Below are positions 8,926 through 18,675 of a stretch of DNA of 64,000 bases, in pieces. The stretch comes from Halomonas litopenaei. GTDB taxonomy: Bacteria > Pseudomonadota > Gammaproteobacteria > Pseudomonadales > Halomonadaceae. Position 1 is the first letter of the stretch. Each line of letters starts with the position of its first letter. Below the pieces are notes generated by a model that saw only the letters and a list, made by a program, of their open reading frames with translations, ran no database searches and was not told where the DNA came from. The translations under genes were made by a program, and so were the position numbers. Location: the NCBI RefSeq assembly GCF_017303055.1, contig NZ_JAEKJT010000003.1:248001-312000 (forward strand), given 5' to 3'.

Positions 8926-9948
8926 ATGTGGCAAGGATTGGTACTATGCGCCCTACTCACACTGGCCGGCCAGGTGATCAGCCGCCTGCCAGGCATCAGT
9001 GACACGGGGATCAGTCCGCTGGTGTTCGCCCTGCTGCTGGGTATCATCGTGGGCAACCTGCCGTTGGGGCGTACCCTGGAGTCTTCCCACAAGGGACTGG
9101 CGTTTGCCACCCGCTGGCTGCTGCGCGGTGGCATCGTGCTGTTCGGGCTATCGTTGACCTTTGCCCAGGTGGTAGGACTCGGTCCCAAGGTGTTGTTACT
9201 CGATGCACTGGTGATTACTGCCGTACTGGTGAGCGGCTATCAGATCGGCACCCGGGTGCTCGGCATGGACCGAGAAACTACCCTGCTGACCAGCGCAGGC
9301 AGTGCCATCTGCGGGGCGGCGGCGGTTCTCGCCACCGAGTCTACCATCCGCTCCAGGCCTGCCGCTGCGTCCATGGCGGTGGCCACCGTGGTTCTGTTCG
9401 GTTCTCTGGCGATGCTGACCTATCCCCTGCTGTACCCGTGGCTGGGCATGGAGGAAGGGTTGTTCGGCGTCTATATCGGCGCCACCATTCATGAAGTCGC
9501 TCAGGTCGTCGCCGCGGGCGACGCGGTCGGCCCGGACGCGCTGGCCAATGCGGTCATTGTCAAGCTGGTCAGGGTCATGCTGCTGGTCCCCTTCCTGCTG
9601 ATCGTCGGCCAGTGGTGGCTACGCCAGCCCAGTGAAGCAGACGCCGCCACGCTGGATGGACAGGCCGGCGGTCAGGTCGAGAAAGCCAAGCTGGTCATTC
9701 CGTGGTTTGCTCTGGGCTTTATCGTCATGGTCGGGGTCAACAGTGTCATCAGCCTGCCGGCTCCACTCCATGCTGCGCTGGTGCTTGGTGGTCAGATCGC
9801 GCTGACCATGGCCATGGCGGCGCTGGGCATCAATACCCGGATATCACGCCTCAAGGCGCTGGGCATCAAGCCCTTCCTGCTGGCATTGATCCTGTTCGTG
9901 CTGCTGGTGGTCGGCGGTGGCCTGGCCAGCGCCGTGTTGATGGGGTGA
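8926..9948 (+). CDS. YeiH-family putative sulfate exporter (UPF0324)
   Basis: 340 aa inner-membrane protein with about ten hydrophobic segments, close to family length. Family-typical stretches are LVFALLLGIIVGNLP near residue 30, GIVLFGLSLTF, SAGSAICGAAAVLATES, GVYIGATIHEVAQVVAAG and a C-terminal ALGINTRISRLKALGIKPF. A strong AAGGAGG lies 9 bases before the ATG. Related proteins are annotated as putative sulfate or sulfonate-derived sulfate exporters; the substrate here is not proven. The adjacent divergent LysR gene is the likely regulator. Confidence 0.9.
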   Translation: MWQGLVLCALLTLAGQVISRLPGISDTGISPLVFALLLGIIVGNLPLGRTLESSHKGLAFATRWLLRGGIVLFGLSLTFAQVVGLGPKVLLLDALVITAVLVSGYQIGTRVLGMDRETTLLTSAGSAICGAAAVLATESTIRSRPAAASMAVATVVLFGSLAMLTYPLLYPWLGMEEGLFGVYIGATIHEVAQVVAAGDAVGPDALANAVIVKLVRVMLLVPFLLIVGQWWLRQPSEADAATLDGQAGGQVEKAKLVIPWFALGFIVMVGVNSVISLPAPLHAALVLGGQIALTMAMAALGINTRISRLKALGIKPFLLALILFVLLVVGGGLASAVLMG

Positions 9949-9999
9949 GCGGCCCCATCATCCTGGATAGCGGCCAAGCGTCTGACCGCCAGCGGCTAA

Positions 10000-10026
10000 G
10001 TACAAACAGTACAAGCAGCACAAACG
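10000..10026. repeat. Three degenerate 9-bp tandem copies
   Basis: GTACAAACA, GTACAAGCA and GCACAAACG follow each other directly downstream of the YeiH-like gene and just before a strong hairpin. No function can be assigned. Confidence 0.55.
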
Positions 10027-10055
10027 ACAGCGGGCCCCCAGAAGGGGCCCGCTGT
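10027..10055. terminator. Bidirectional terminator between yeiH-like gene and purK
   Basis: Perfect 12-bp stem ACAGCGGGCCCC / GGGGCCCGCTGT with a 5-base loop, between convergent genes. There is only a short T-run (GTTTG) on the minus side, so it serves purK better than the plus-strand gene. Confidence 0.7.
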
Positions 10056-10078
10056 GCTTGCTGCCACGCAACCTGCGC

Positions 10079-11194
10079 TCAGTCTTCGAAGCTGAAGCGC
10101 ACCTCAGGGGCATCGGGTACCAGCGCTGCGCACTGGCGAACACGATCCAGCAAGGTCGCATGATCGGCGGCCACCAGATTGATGTGGCCCAGCTTGCGGC
10201 CTGCTCGTTCGCTCTTGTCGTAGCGATGCAGATGGGCATCGGGCATGGCCAGCACCTGGCTCGGGTCCGGCTCACGACCGATCACGTTGACCATGCAGGT
10301 GGGAGCACGCGCGCTGGTATCGCCCAGCGGCAAGCCCTGGATGGCGCGCAAATGGTTCTCGAACTGGCTGGTGACCGCACCGTCCATGGTCCAATGACCG
10401 GAGTTATGGACCCGTGGCGCCATCTCGTTGGCCAACAGGCTACCGTCGGCACACTGAAACAGCTCCAGCGTCAGCACGCCGACATAGTCCAGCTCGTCCA
10501 GCAGCGCACGAATGTACTCATCGGCAGTATGCTGAACACTGTCATCCAGGTTGGGCATGGGCGCCAGCGAGTAACGCAGGATGCCGTCGACGTGCACGTT
10601 CTCGGCCATGGGATAGAACACGACCTGTCCATCACGGCCGCGCACGGCAATGATCGATACCTCGCGAACAAAGTCGACAAAGGACTCGACGATCAGCCGC
10701 GGGTGGTTGATGCGCGACCAGGCGTCTGCAGCGTCGCTTGGCTGCTTGAGCACCGCCTGCCCCTTGCCGTCGTAGCCCTCGGTGATGGACTTGGCCACCA
10801 CCGGAGTCCCCAGTTCCTTGGCGGCGGCCTCCAGCGCCTCTGCGCTGTCTACCAACCGATAGGCGGGAGTGGGAATGCCCAGGCGATCAAACAGTGCCTT
10901 TTCCTCGGCCCGGTTCTGACACACGCGAATCGCTTCGCTGCCCGGATAGACCGGCCGCTCTGCCTCGATCGCCTGAACCAGCGAGACTGGCAGATGCTCG
11001 AACTCATAGGTGACCAGGTCGACATCTTCGAGAAAGCTCTGAATATGTTTCTGGTCGGTGTCGATCATCACCTCACCGATGCCGGCACTGGGATTCCCGG
11101 TGGTATCGAGAAAGCGGAACCGGTTGGCCAACGGGTAGCCGGCGAGCGCCAGCATGCGGCCAAGCTGTCCGGCCCCGAGAACACCAATCTTCAT
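10079..11194 (-). CDS. purK: 5-(carboxyamino)imidazole ribonucleotide synthase PurK
   Basis: ATP-grasp enzyme that carboxylates AIR to N5-CAIR with bicarbonate in purine synthesis, 371 aa, usual length. It begins MKIGVLGAGQLGRMLALAGYPL, the PurK dinucleotide-like N-terminus, and contains DLVTYEFEHLP, GTPVVAKSITEGYDGKGQ (ATP-grasp Lys and glycine loop), and NEMAPRVHNSGHWT, the diagnostic PurK motif. It follows purE by 55 bp on the same strand, the standard purEK order. Confidence 0.98.
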   Translation of the reverse strand: MKIGVLGAGQLGRMLALAGYPLANRFRFLDTTGNPSAGIGEVMIDTDQKHIQSFLEDVDLVTYEFEHLPVSLVQAIEAERPVYPGSEAIRVCQNRAEEKALFDRLGIPTPAYRLVDSAEALEAAAKELGTPVVAKSITEGYDGKGQAVLKQPSDAADAWSRINHPRLIVESFVDFVREVSIIAVRGRDGQVVFYPMAENVHVDGILRYSLAPMPNLDDSVQHTADEYIRALLDELDYVGVLTLELFQCADGSLLANEMAPRVHNSGHWTMDGAVTSQFENHLRAIQGLPLGDTSARAPTCMVNVIGREPDPSQVLAMPDAHLHRYDKSERAGRKLGHINLVAADHATLLDRVRQCAALVPDAPEVRFSFED

Positions 11195-11249
11195 GACTTG
11201 CTCCTATGCTCTTACGACGGTCGTGCAAGGGTTGGGGCGCCTACCACGC

Positions 11250-11771
11250 TCAGCCCTGGCGAGCTTCCGGCGGACGGGGATCAGGGTTATCCAGCACCGT
11301 CTGCGTCTGCTCGGCGCGGAAGGCTTCTACCGCATCACGCACCGCGCTATCGGCAAGCCCGACGATCTGAGCCGCCAGCAGCCCCGCGTTGGTCGCGCCA
11401 GCCTTGCCGATCGCCAGCGTACCCACCGCTACGCCACCTGGCATCTGGGCGATCGACAGCAACGAGTCCAGCCCTTTCAACGCCTTGGATTCAACCGGAA
11501 CACCCAGCACCGGCAATGCCGTCTGCGACGCCACCATGCCCGGCAGGTGGGCCGCGCCTCCTGCACCAGCGATGATGACCTGGATGCCACGCTCGGCAGC
11601 ACTCTTGGCGTAGTCGAACAACAGGTCCGGCGTCCGATGCGCGGAGACGACCTGGGTTTCATAGCTCACGCCCAAGCGCTCCAGCATGGTGACGGCGTGC
11701 TCCATGACAGGCCAGTCAGACTTGGAACCCATGATCACGCCGACCCGGGGCGCTGGGGAGGTGGATGACAT
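11250..11771 (-). CDS. purE: N5-carboxyaminoimidazole ribonucleotide mutase PurE
   Basis: Converts N5-CAIR to CAIR, 173 aa from the ATG at 11771. An in-frame extension to 11846 has no family similarity, and family members begin close to the [14 protein letters not shown] motif found here at residues 10-23. Also visible are SAHRTPD with the catalytic His and the [11 protein letters not shown] loop. First gene of purE-purK. Confidence 0.97.
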   Translation of the reverse strand: MSSTSPAPRVGVIMGSKSDWPVMEHAVTMLERLGVSYETQVVSAHRTPDLLFDYAKSAAERGIQVIIAGAGGAAHLPGMVASQTALPVLGVPVESKALKGLDSLLSIAQMPGGVAVGTLAIGKAGATNAGLLAAQIVGLADSAVRDAVEAFRAEQTQTVLDNPDPRPPEARQG

Positions 11772-12005
11772 CGGCAACTCCTCGAAGAAACGACGGTGCC
11801 GCAGCAAAGAAATCGCCGCGACTAGGGAACAATCGGGAAGCGCCATAGTCTAGCAGAGCCGAGGGAGCGATACCTCTCCCGATACAGACGTCGTCAGCCA
11901 GCGACAGCAACATTCATTCTGACTGCGCATTGGTCTGCTACTTTTTTCTGTCATCGCCAATGTCACAGCGTCTATTAGGACGACACGCTCACCAAGGAGA
12001 GAGCC

Positions 12006-12731
12006 ATGAAACCGACCCTGCTGCTTATCGCCGCCTTAACATCTGGCCTGGCGCTGGCCGGTTGCGACGATAGCCAGAGCAACGCCAGCAGCTCCCAGAG
12101 CAGTGCCGAGACCAGCCAGCAGGCCAGCGCCGAGCAGGCCACACAGATGACCCTCAAGGGTACCGTCAGCTTTGCCGAAACCGGGCAGACACTGCCACAG
12201 GGCGCTGACGTGAAGGTTCTTCTTAACGATGTGGCCCTGGCCGACGCACCGGCCAAGACCATTGCCGAGACCACGGTCTCGATCGACCGCCAGGCGCCCA
12301 CCGATTTCTCTTTGAGCTATGACACCAACGATGTCAGCGAACGTCACACCCATAGCCTGCGTGGGGAAATCCGGGGCGACGACGGCCAGCTGATCTGGAC
12401 CAGCACCCAAGCCAACCCGGTCGAGGTCGGCCCAGACGCCGACCAGCCTCCGGTGTCCATCGTGCTCCAACCGGTGGGAGCCGATGGCAACGCGCAGAGT
12501 GAAAGCATGCAGCAAGCCCAGGAGGCCTTGCTGTCGAGCGGTGATGAGCCCACCGCCGCAGAGAAGCAGGCCGCTGAGCAGGCCGACGCGGTGGCCGAGC
12601 AAGCAGCTGGCATGCAGGAACCCAGCCAGGGGGCAGCGGCCGCCGGCGGCGGCAATGCGACAGCCCCTGATGCTACAGCCCCTAATGCGACAGCCCCTAC
12701 TGAAGGCAGCGACAGCGCTCAAGCCCAGTAA
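12006..12731 (+). CDS. YbaY-like lipoprotein
   Basis: 241 aa. A lipoprotein signal peptide ends in LALAGC with the lipidated Cys at residue 20. After a Ser/Gln-rich linker, residues about 48-160 form a single beta domain (MTLKGTVSF, LNDVALADAPAKTIAETT, FSLSYD, HSLRGEI) that matches the YbaY/YscW lipoprotein family. The C-terminal 80 residues are Ala/Gln/Glu-rich and end in NATAP-type repeats, which looks disordered. An AAGGAGAG ribosome site precedes the ATG. Likely envelope located; no specific role is known. Confidence 0.85.
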   Translation: MKPTLLLIAALTSGLALAGCDDSQSNASSSQSSAETSQQASAEQATQMTLKGTVSFAETGQTLPQGADVKVLLNDVALADAPAKTIAETTVSIDRQAPTDFSLSYDTNDVSERHTHSLRGEIRGDDGQLIWTSTQANPVEVGPDADQPPVSIVLQPVGADGNAQSESMQQAQEALLSSGDEPTAAEKQAAEQADAVAEQAAGMQEPSQGAAAAGGGNATAPDATAPNATAPTEGSDSAQAQ

Positions 12732-12791
12732 CGCGGGCCCCCGTACGGATCTGGCCTAGCGGTTCCACAACACAGCGTGTGCCACGACACA

Positions 12792-12827
12792 ACGACAGCG
12801 CCGTGCCCTGAGGCACGGCGCTGTCGT
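12792..12827. terminator. Strong bidirectional hairpin terminator
   Basis: Perfect 16-bp stem ACGACAGCGCCGTGCC / GGCACGGCGCTGTCGT with loop CTGA, between the convergent lipoprotein gene and the TRAP permease gene. No long T-tract. Confidence 0.75.
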
Positions 12828-12856
12828 CACGCTGGGAAAACCTGTCACTCGACCGA

Positions 12857-14860
12857 CTAGGCGGGCGTTGCCACCCTGCGTGACTCCCAATAGTTGAAAC
12901 CAATGATCGCCGCCATCACTGCGGCCCCGGCAACGTCGAACATCATTGACGGCAGGAACACGCCCACGATTGCCGGCAACAGCAGCAGCCGCTGCCACAG
13001 CAGGATCCGGGTGAACAGGTAGCCCTCCAGCGTCGCCGCAAAGGCACCCAACGCCAGCAGGCCCGTCACGCCCTTCCAGATCAACAGCCAGACCGGCCCA
13101 CCGATAATGATTTCGGGGTTGTAGACCATGAACAGCGGCACCAGATACAGGCCCTTGGCGAACTTCCAGGACTGGAAGCTGGTCTCCATCGGCTTGGCAC
13201 CCGCAATGGCAGCACCTGCAAAGCCTGCCAGTGCAATAGGTGGCGTCACGTTGGAATCCTGGGAGTACCAGAACACCACCAGGTGAGCGATCAGCAGCGG
13301 TACGCCAAACTCATTGGAGAGTGCCGGACCGACCAGCACGATCAGCACGATGTAGCTCGCCGTTACCGGCAGGCCCATGCCCAGTACCAGACTGGCCAGC
13401 AGCACCATGATCAGCGCCAGCAGCAAGTGGCCGTTGGAGAAGGCCAGCATCATGGCCGAGAACTTGAGGCCGAGGCCGGTCAAACCAACCACGCCAACGA
13501 TGATACCGGCCACCGCACAGGCCATGGTCACCGCCACCGCGTTGCGTGCCCCCAGCTCCAGTCCCTCAAGCAGCTTCATCAGGCCATTGCGACAGGCCAG
13601 GGCCAGGCGCTGGGCGTTGACCGGCTGCCCCTCCTTTGGCGCAACGAACAAGAACCAGACGGCGAAGCGCAACACGGCCACCACCAGCATGCAGACGATG
13701 GCGTAATAGCCGACCCGCATCGGCGACATGTTCATCACCAACAGCCACACCAGCACTGCCAGCGGCAGCAGGAAGTGCCAGCCATGCTTGAGCACGTCGC
13801 TCATCTGCGGCAACTCTTCCTTGGCCATGCCTTGCATGCCCTCTTTCAGGGCGATGATGTGGACGAAAAGATAGACGGTGCCAAAGTACATGAAGGCCGG
13901 AAGAATGCTGACCTTGACCACCTCGAGATAGGGCAGCCGGGTGTACTCCGCGATCAGAAATGCCCCAGCCCCCATCAATGGCGGCATGATCTGCCCCCCG
14001 GTAGAGGCCGCCGCCTCGATCCCCCCCGCCTGATGCGGCTTGTAGCCAAGGCGCTTCATCAGAGGAATGGTAAAGGCGCCGGTGGTCACCACGTTGGCGA
14101 TGGCACTCCCTGAGATCGACCCCATCCCGGCAGAGGCAATCACTGCAGCCTTGGCGGGCCCACCGCGCTGGCGCCCGGTGGCGGCATACGCCAGATCGAT
14201 GAAGAACTTGCCTGCGCCAGTGATCTCGAGAAAGGCACCAAACAGGACAAAGATGAAGATGTAGGTGGCGGCTACCCCCATGGGCAGACCAAAAATGCCT
14301 TCCTGACCTAGGTACAGCTGGCCCACCAGGCGATCCAGATTGTAGCCGCGGTGTTCCAGGATGCCCGGCAGGAACTGCCCGAGCCAGGGCAACTCGCCCC
14401 GGGGGCCGGCAAAAGCGTAGAGAATGGCGATCATGCCGATGATGGTCATGCCAAGCCCCACCGCTCGCCGACTGGCCTCCAGCACGGTCACGGTGGCGAT
14501 GATGCCCACCCAGATATCGGTCTGGCTCCAGAATCCTGCGCGATTGATGATCTCGTCAAGATACAGCGCCATATAACCGCCGGTGACGACGGCGCCACAG
14601 AAGAACACCAGGTCGATGAGCGCTCCCACCGGGCCTCGCCCTCGGGACGGGCCAAACACCGGGAACATGAGGAACGCCAGCATCATGACCAGCGCCAGGT
14701 GGATGCTGCGCTGATAGAACAAGCCGAGCGGCTGGATGCCAGCCGAATAAAGCTGAAACAGTGACAGGCCGATCGCTACCAGAGAGATCAGCCACAGTAC
14801 GATTTTCGAGTGGTTGGCCTGGCTGCCAGGCACCACGGGAGAAGCTGGCGATTCGCTCAT
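12857..14860 (-). CDS. TRAP transporter fused permease (4TM/12TM, TAXI type)
   Basis: 667 aa membrane protein in which the DctQ-like and DctM-like subunits are fused, as usual for TAXI systems. The ATG at 14860 was chosen because AGGAAG lies just upstream; an in-frame ATG at 14893 is the alternative. Typical segments: EVTGAGKFFIDLAYAATGRQRGGPAKAA-type region (in pieces), GSISGSAIANVVTTGAFTIP, GGIEAAASTGGQIMPPLMGAGAF, and ASLVLGMGLPVTASYIVL. It is the last gene of the TAXI-DUF1850-permease operon. Confidence 0.95.
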   Translation of the reverse strand: MSESPASPVVPGSQANHSKIVLWLISLVAIGLSLFQLYSAGIQPLGLFYQRSIHLALVMMLAFLMFPVFGPSRGRGPVGALIDLVFFCGAVVTGGYMALYLDEIINRAGFWSQTDIWVGIIATVTVLEASRRAVGLGMTIIGMIAILYAFAGPRGELPWLGQFLPGILEHRGYNLDRLVGQLYLGQEGIFGLPMGVAATYIFIFVLFGAFLEITGAGKFFIDLAYAATGRQRGGPAKAAVIASAGMGSISGSAIANVVTTGAFTIPLMKRLGYKPHQAGGIEAAASTGGQIMPPLMGAGAFLIAEYTRLPYLEVVKVSILPAFMYFGTVYLFVHIIALKEGMQGMAKEELPQMSDVLKHGWHFLLPLAVLVWLLVMNMSPMRVGYYAIVCMLVVAVLRFAVWFLFVAPKEGQPVNAQRLALACRNGLMKLLEGLELGARNAVAVTMACAVAGIIVGVVGLTGLGLKFSAMMLAFSNGHLLLALIMVLLASLVLGMGLPVTASYIVLIVLVGPALSNEFGVPLLIAHLVVFWYSQDSNVTPPIALAGFAGAAIAGAKPMETSFQSWKFAKGLYLVPLFMVYNPEIIIGGPVWLLIWKGVTGLLALGAFAATLEGYLFTRILLWQRLLLLPAIVGVFLPSMMFDVAGAAVMAAIIGFNYWESRRVATPA

Positions 14861-15019
14861 CGTTATCTTCCTGGGAGTGTCAGTCAGGGGCATGCTGGTG
14901 TCAGCCTTGCGCCATCAAATGGCGCAACAGCGACGGTCGCTCCCTGCCTTATCGGCGAATTTCGCCTTGCATGTACGTTAGACAATGGCTGGTCGTGCCA
15001 GCCTTGGGGGTGCTCAAGC

Positions 15020-15631
15020 CTAGCCTGGACCATGGTCATCCACGCCGCGCCCCTCCAGGCCAACGCTGACCAAACGCCCGGCCGCGATATCGCTTAAGCT
15101 GATCGGGGTAGCCTGCGCGGGCAACGCTTCCGCCCAGGCGGCTGCACACGACCGTCCCGCCGCGACCAACCTTTCCAGCGTGGGCTTTCCACGGCTGACC
15201 AGGCGGTGATCAACGCGCTTGGCGCCGACCCGCAGCCGGTAGTGATTACCCGGTACCGCCTCGTCGATATCGTTGATCCAGTAGCCTCCCTGCCCATCAC
15301 TGACCTGCCGCCCGCGGCCCGGCACATGGTCAAGGCCGGCGGCAAAGTCGGGCAAGTGGCTGCGCTCCAGCACCATTTGGCCTTCTACGTGACGGTAGCA
15401 GTCGAGCACCTCGAACCCTTCCACGGAATGGTTCCAGGCCATGCACCACCCTGCGCCAGGCGGCATCGGGATTGCCACCAGCAGCCTGCCCTCACTATCG
15501 CGAACCGTCAGTTGATCGTCACAGCTCGACGTCAGCTCCGCAGCCACTGCGTTCATCGGCGCCACACCCAGCCATAGCACGCACAAGGCGAGCCCCATGG
15601 CTCGCCTTGTGAAGCGTGTCCCCATGACCAT
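15020..15631 (-). CDS. DUF1850 domain-containing secreted protein
   Basis: 203 aa with an N-terminal signal (MGLALCVLWLGVAPMNAVAA). The core resembles DUF1850: WCMAWNHSVEGFEVLDCY, then GAGLDHVPGRG-like and RLRVGAKRVDHRLV stretches. The start overlaps the TAXI receptor stop (TGATG), so translation is coupled. DUF1850 genes regularly accompany TAXI TRAP systems; its exact part in transport is not known. The C-terminal 45 residues after the conserved core are specific to this protein. Confidence 0.85.
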   Translation of the reverse strand: MVMGTRFTRRAMGLALCVLWLGVAPMNAVAAELTSSCDDQLTVRDSEGRLLVAIPMPPGAGWCMAWNHSVEGFEVLDCYRHVEGQMVLERSHLPDFAAGLDHVPGRGRQVSDGQGGYWINDIDEAVPGNHYRLRVGAKRVDHRLVSRGKPTLERLVAAGRSCAAAWAEALPAQATPISLSDIAAGRLVSVGLEGRGVDDHGPG

Positions 15632-16593
15632 CAGGGACGCTGCTTGTCCTGCACCTCAGCACCGACTTCCTCGTAGTAACGCAGGGCACCCGGATGGAAG
15701 GCAATGGGCGTGGACTCCACCGAGAACTCAACCGTGGTGTCATTGGCGGCAGGATGAATGGCGATCAGTTCATCGGTCTGCTCGAACAACGTCTTGGTGA
15801 TCTGGTAGGCCAGCTCGTCATCCATCTCGCTGCTGGCAATCAGCACATTGGGTACGCCCAGGGTCTGCACCGCGGCGTCCATGCCTTCATAAAGGCCTTG
15901 CTTGAGCTCGTAGGCGGCGAACACCGGCTCGTCTTCCTGGGCGTTGGCGACTTCCTCGTCGCTGAGACCGATCAGGCGCACGTCGCTGGTGGTCGCCAGA
16001 TTCAGAATCGAGCTGGTGGGCGGACCGACACTCCAGAAGCCGACATCGATATCGCCGTCACGCAAGGCATCAGCGGTTTCGTTGAAGTTGAGGCGCCGTG
16101 CGTCGAAATCGTCATAGCTGAGGCCGTTGGCCTCAAGGATGGCACGAGCGTTAAGTTCGGTACCGCTACCCGGGGCGCCCACCGATACCACCTTACCTTC
16201 CAGGTCATCCAGCGAGTCGATACCGGAGTCCGCCATGGTGACGATCTGCACCGCGTTGGGGTAGATCGACGCGATAGCACGAATGTTCTCGAGCTTGCGC
16301 CCCTCGAAATCGCCGGTGCCGGTCGCACCCTGGTACACCGTATCCGCCAGCGCCAGGGCAAGGTCCGAGTCGCCGCGCCACACCAGCCCCATATTCTCTA
16401 CCGAGGCACCAGTGACCTCTGCCACGGCATCATAGCCATCAACATGCTTCTTGATCAGCTCTGCCAGGCCCCCGCCATAGGGGTAATAGGTGCCGCCGGT
16501 GCCGCCAGTGGCAATCGACAGCTGGCTCTGGGCCACCGCGGTGTGGCTGGCAACCAGCAGGGACGCCGTCAGGGCGAATGTCAGTGCTCGCAT
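15631..16593 (-). CDS. TRAP transporter solute receptor, TAXI family
   Basis: 320 aa periplasmic receptor from the ATG at 16593, which has GGAGGAAG upstream and opens a signal peptide (MRALTFALTASLLVASHTAVAQ). TAXI hallmarks are visible: LSIATGGTGGTYYPYGGGLA near residues 26-45, VVSVGAPGSGTELNARAIL, and DGDIDVGFWSVGPPTSSI. First gene of the receptor-DUF1850-permease operon. Ligand unknown; TAXI systems are often linked to glutamate or dicarboxylates. Confidence 0.95.
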   Translation of the reverse strand: MRALTFALTASLLVASHTAVAQSQLSIATGGTGGTYYPYGGGLAELIKKHVDGYDAVAEVTGASVENMGLVWRGDSDLALALADTVYQGATGTGDFEGRKLENIRAIASIYPNAVQIVTMADSGIDSLDDLEGKVVSVGAPGSGTELNARAILEANGLSYDDFDARRLNFNETADALRDGDIDVGFWSVGPPTSSILNLATTSDVRLIGLSDEEVANAQEDEPVFAAYELKQGLYEGMDAAVQTLGVPNVLIASSEMDDELAYQITKTLFEQTDELIAIHPAANDTTVEFSVESTPIAFHPGALRYYEEVGAEVQDKQRP

Positions 16594-16804
16594 GATCTTC
16601 CTCCGTTCCTCGTGGGAACCATCGTGACGTTGTTGTTGATCGATTCGAGATGCGCTAAGCAAACTAGCAAGTGCCTAGCGACTTCGCCAATGCCAACATT
16701 TCGACGTTTTTTGTCTTTGTCTGCAATTCTCACAAGGTCTTAGATGCATCGCTGCTGATTCATGACGTCAACGCTACCCACGAGGCCGCTGCCGCGGCCT
16801 GGCT

Positions 16805-16828
16805 GCGGGCGCGAGGCTCCGCGCCCGC
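16805..16828. terminator. Possible GC hairpin downstream of the APC permease gene
   Basis: GCGGGCGCG-AGGCTC-CGCGCCCGC lies 57 bp past the permease stop on the minus strand. No T-tract, so only a weak terminator candidate. Confidence 0.4.
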
Positions 16829-16884
16829 TCACCCGCTAGCGTTGAATAACGGTTCATGACGGATCGGCCGGTGACGCGGCGGAC

Positions 16885-18318
16885 TCAGACGTCCTGCCCA
16901 GCCCCCGCCAGCTCACGCTTCATCTGGCGTTCGCTGTAGTCGGTGCCGTAGCGCTGGCGGGACCACACATACAGCCCCAGTCCAAGTCCCATCCAGCCGG
17001 CGAACAGTCCCCACTCGATCGCAGACAGCGCCGAAGGACTGCCGGGCAGGTACAGCGCAATCAGGCCCAGCGACATCACGACCGCCAGCCAGCCCACCAG
17101 CCTGGCATGCTTGACCCGGAAAGGACGTTCGAGCTCCGGCTCCTTACGCCGCAGTATCAGGAAGGAAATGGACACAAACAGGTAGGCAATGACGATGCCC
17201 AGTCCGCCCGCCACGACCAGCCAGACCATAGCCTGGCGCCCCAGCAGCGGAGCCAGACTGGACACAAGTCCCATCAGCAGAATGGCGTTGACCGGCGTCC
17301 GATGACGGGGATGCAGCTTGGCCAGGAAGGCCGGCAACATGCCGCAATGCGCCAGGGCATAGATGGCCCGGGAGCCTCCCACATAGAAGGCATTCCAACT
17401 GGTCAGGATGCCCGCGATACCTGCCAGCACCATCAGATTGGCGGCCCAGGGAGTGTTGAACACCGCCCGCATCGCATCCGGTACCGCGAGGGAGCTGTTC
17501 TCGAGTTCAGCGGGAGACAGCATCAGCGCGGTCCCCAGCACGATGAAGGCGTACCAGAACACGGCCAGCACCACGGACAGCATCAACACGCGTCCGATAT
17601 CGCGAAACGGCAGGTCGATCTCCTCCGCAGCCTGGGGGATGACATCAAAGCCGACGAACAGGAACGGCACCATGATCAGCACCATGGTGATTCCCCCAAG
17701 CACCCCGCTCTCGGTGTTGAACAGCGGTGTCAGATTGGCGCTGCCGCCCTCGAACAAGGCGCCAGTAATGAACATCACGCCCACCGCCAGGATCAGCAAG
17801 GTCACCAGCTTCTGCACCAGCGCAGCGGTGCGCACGCCGACGTAGTTGATGATCATCATGACGATCGAACCGGCCATGCCCACGGCGACCCAGGTCGCCT
17901 TGACGTCCCAGCCGGCCAGCGTCCAAAGATGCCCGACCGCATAGGAAGGGAACAGGTGTTCGACGACGGTGGGCAGCGCCACCGCCTCGAACGCCACCAC
18001 GCTCAGATAGCCCAGCACGATGGCCCATGTACACAAAAATGAGGCGAAGTGCCCCATGGCGCGATAGCTGTAGACGTGCTCCCCGCCCACCTGTGGCATC
18101 GCCGACGCCAGCTCGGCGTAGGTCAGGCCCACTAGCACGATGACCGCTCCACCGAGCAGAAAGGCCAGAATGGCACCAAGGCTCCCGGCTGAGGTGATAA
18201 AGCCTCCGGTGAGGACAATCCAGCCCCAGCCCACCATGGCACCAAACGCCAGGGCCAGAACATCCTTGCGCGCGAGCACTCGACTTAGCTGTGCTCCTTC
18301 ACTGCTGTTCGCTTGCAT
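16885..18318 (-). CDS. APC superfamily amino acid permease
   Basis: 477 aa with about twelve hydrophobic helices, the normal size for the amino acid-polyamine-organocation superfamily. The first helix carries LALAFGAMVGWGWIVLTGGF (the unwound glycine-rich substrate site), followed by YAELASAMPQVGGEHVYSY, the FVGFDVIPQAAEEI motif in helix 6 and GGSRAIYALAHCGMLP after helix 8. The helix 1 sequence differs from the common GIG type. Substrate not predictable. Divergent from the small Xre-like gene; monocistronic as far as visible. Confidence 0.93.
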   Translation of the reverse strand: MQANSSEGAQLSRVLARKDVLALAFGAMVGWGWIVLTGGFITSAGSLGAILAFLLGGAVIVLVGLTYAELASAMPQVGGEHVYSYRAMGHFASFLCTWAIVLGYLSVVAFEAVALPTVVEHLFPSYAVGHLWTLAGWDVKATWVAVGMAGSIVMMIINYVGVRTAALVQKLVTLLILAVGVMFITGALFEGGSANLTPLFNTESGVLGGITMVLIMVPFLFVGFDVIPQAAEEIDLPFRDIGRVLMLSVVLAVFWYAFIVLGTALMLSPAELENSSLAVPDAMRAVFNTPWAANLMVLAGIAGILTSWNAFYVGGSRAIYALAHCGMLPAFLAKLHPRHRTPVNAILLMGLVSSLAPLLGRQAMVWLVVAGGLGIVIAYLFVSISFLILRRKEPELERPFRVKHARLVGWLAVVMSLGLIALYLPGSPSALSAIEWGLFAGWMGLGLGLYVWSRQRYGTDYSERQMKRELAGAGQDV

Positions 18319-18675
18319 AATCTATCGCTCGTTGTGACTCCCCCGCCCTGGCTACCCGCGAAGGGACAACAGGTCAGAACAGGTCAGGCGGGGGGAAAGC
18401 TCTCATGTCAGAGCCTTTCTTGTTGAAGGTATCCCTCGAGCGAGAAAACTATCACGCGCTACTCTGCCGTCAGCAGCACTGGTTGATACCTCTTTCGTCT
18501 AAGTTTACATCGGCGCAGCATACCTCCATTCGCCCGTGCACCCGGGCGTAGCGGGCCTCCCTGCGCTTTCCCCTGACGGCCCCGTCAATGACACTAGCCG
18601 TTTGCCGATTTTGGACTGGCAAGGGAGCAAAAAAGGTTGCATGCTGTAGGGGTCGCAAACGCCCATTGGAGCACC
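18319..18675. other. Intergenic region between divergent APC permease and Xre-like genes
   Basis: 357 bp without a supported gene. It must carry both promoters. No convincing -35/-10 pair or RNA was found. No plus-strand frame here could encode the toxin partner usually found before this type of regulator. Confidence 0.6.
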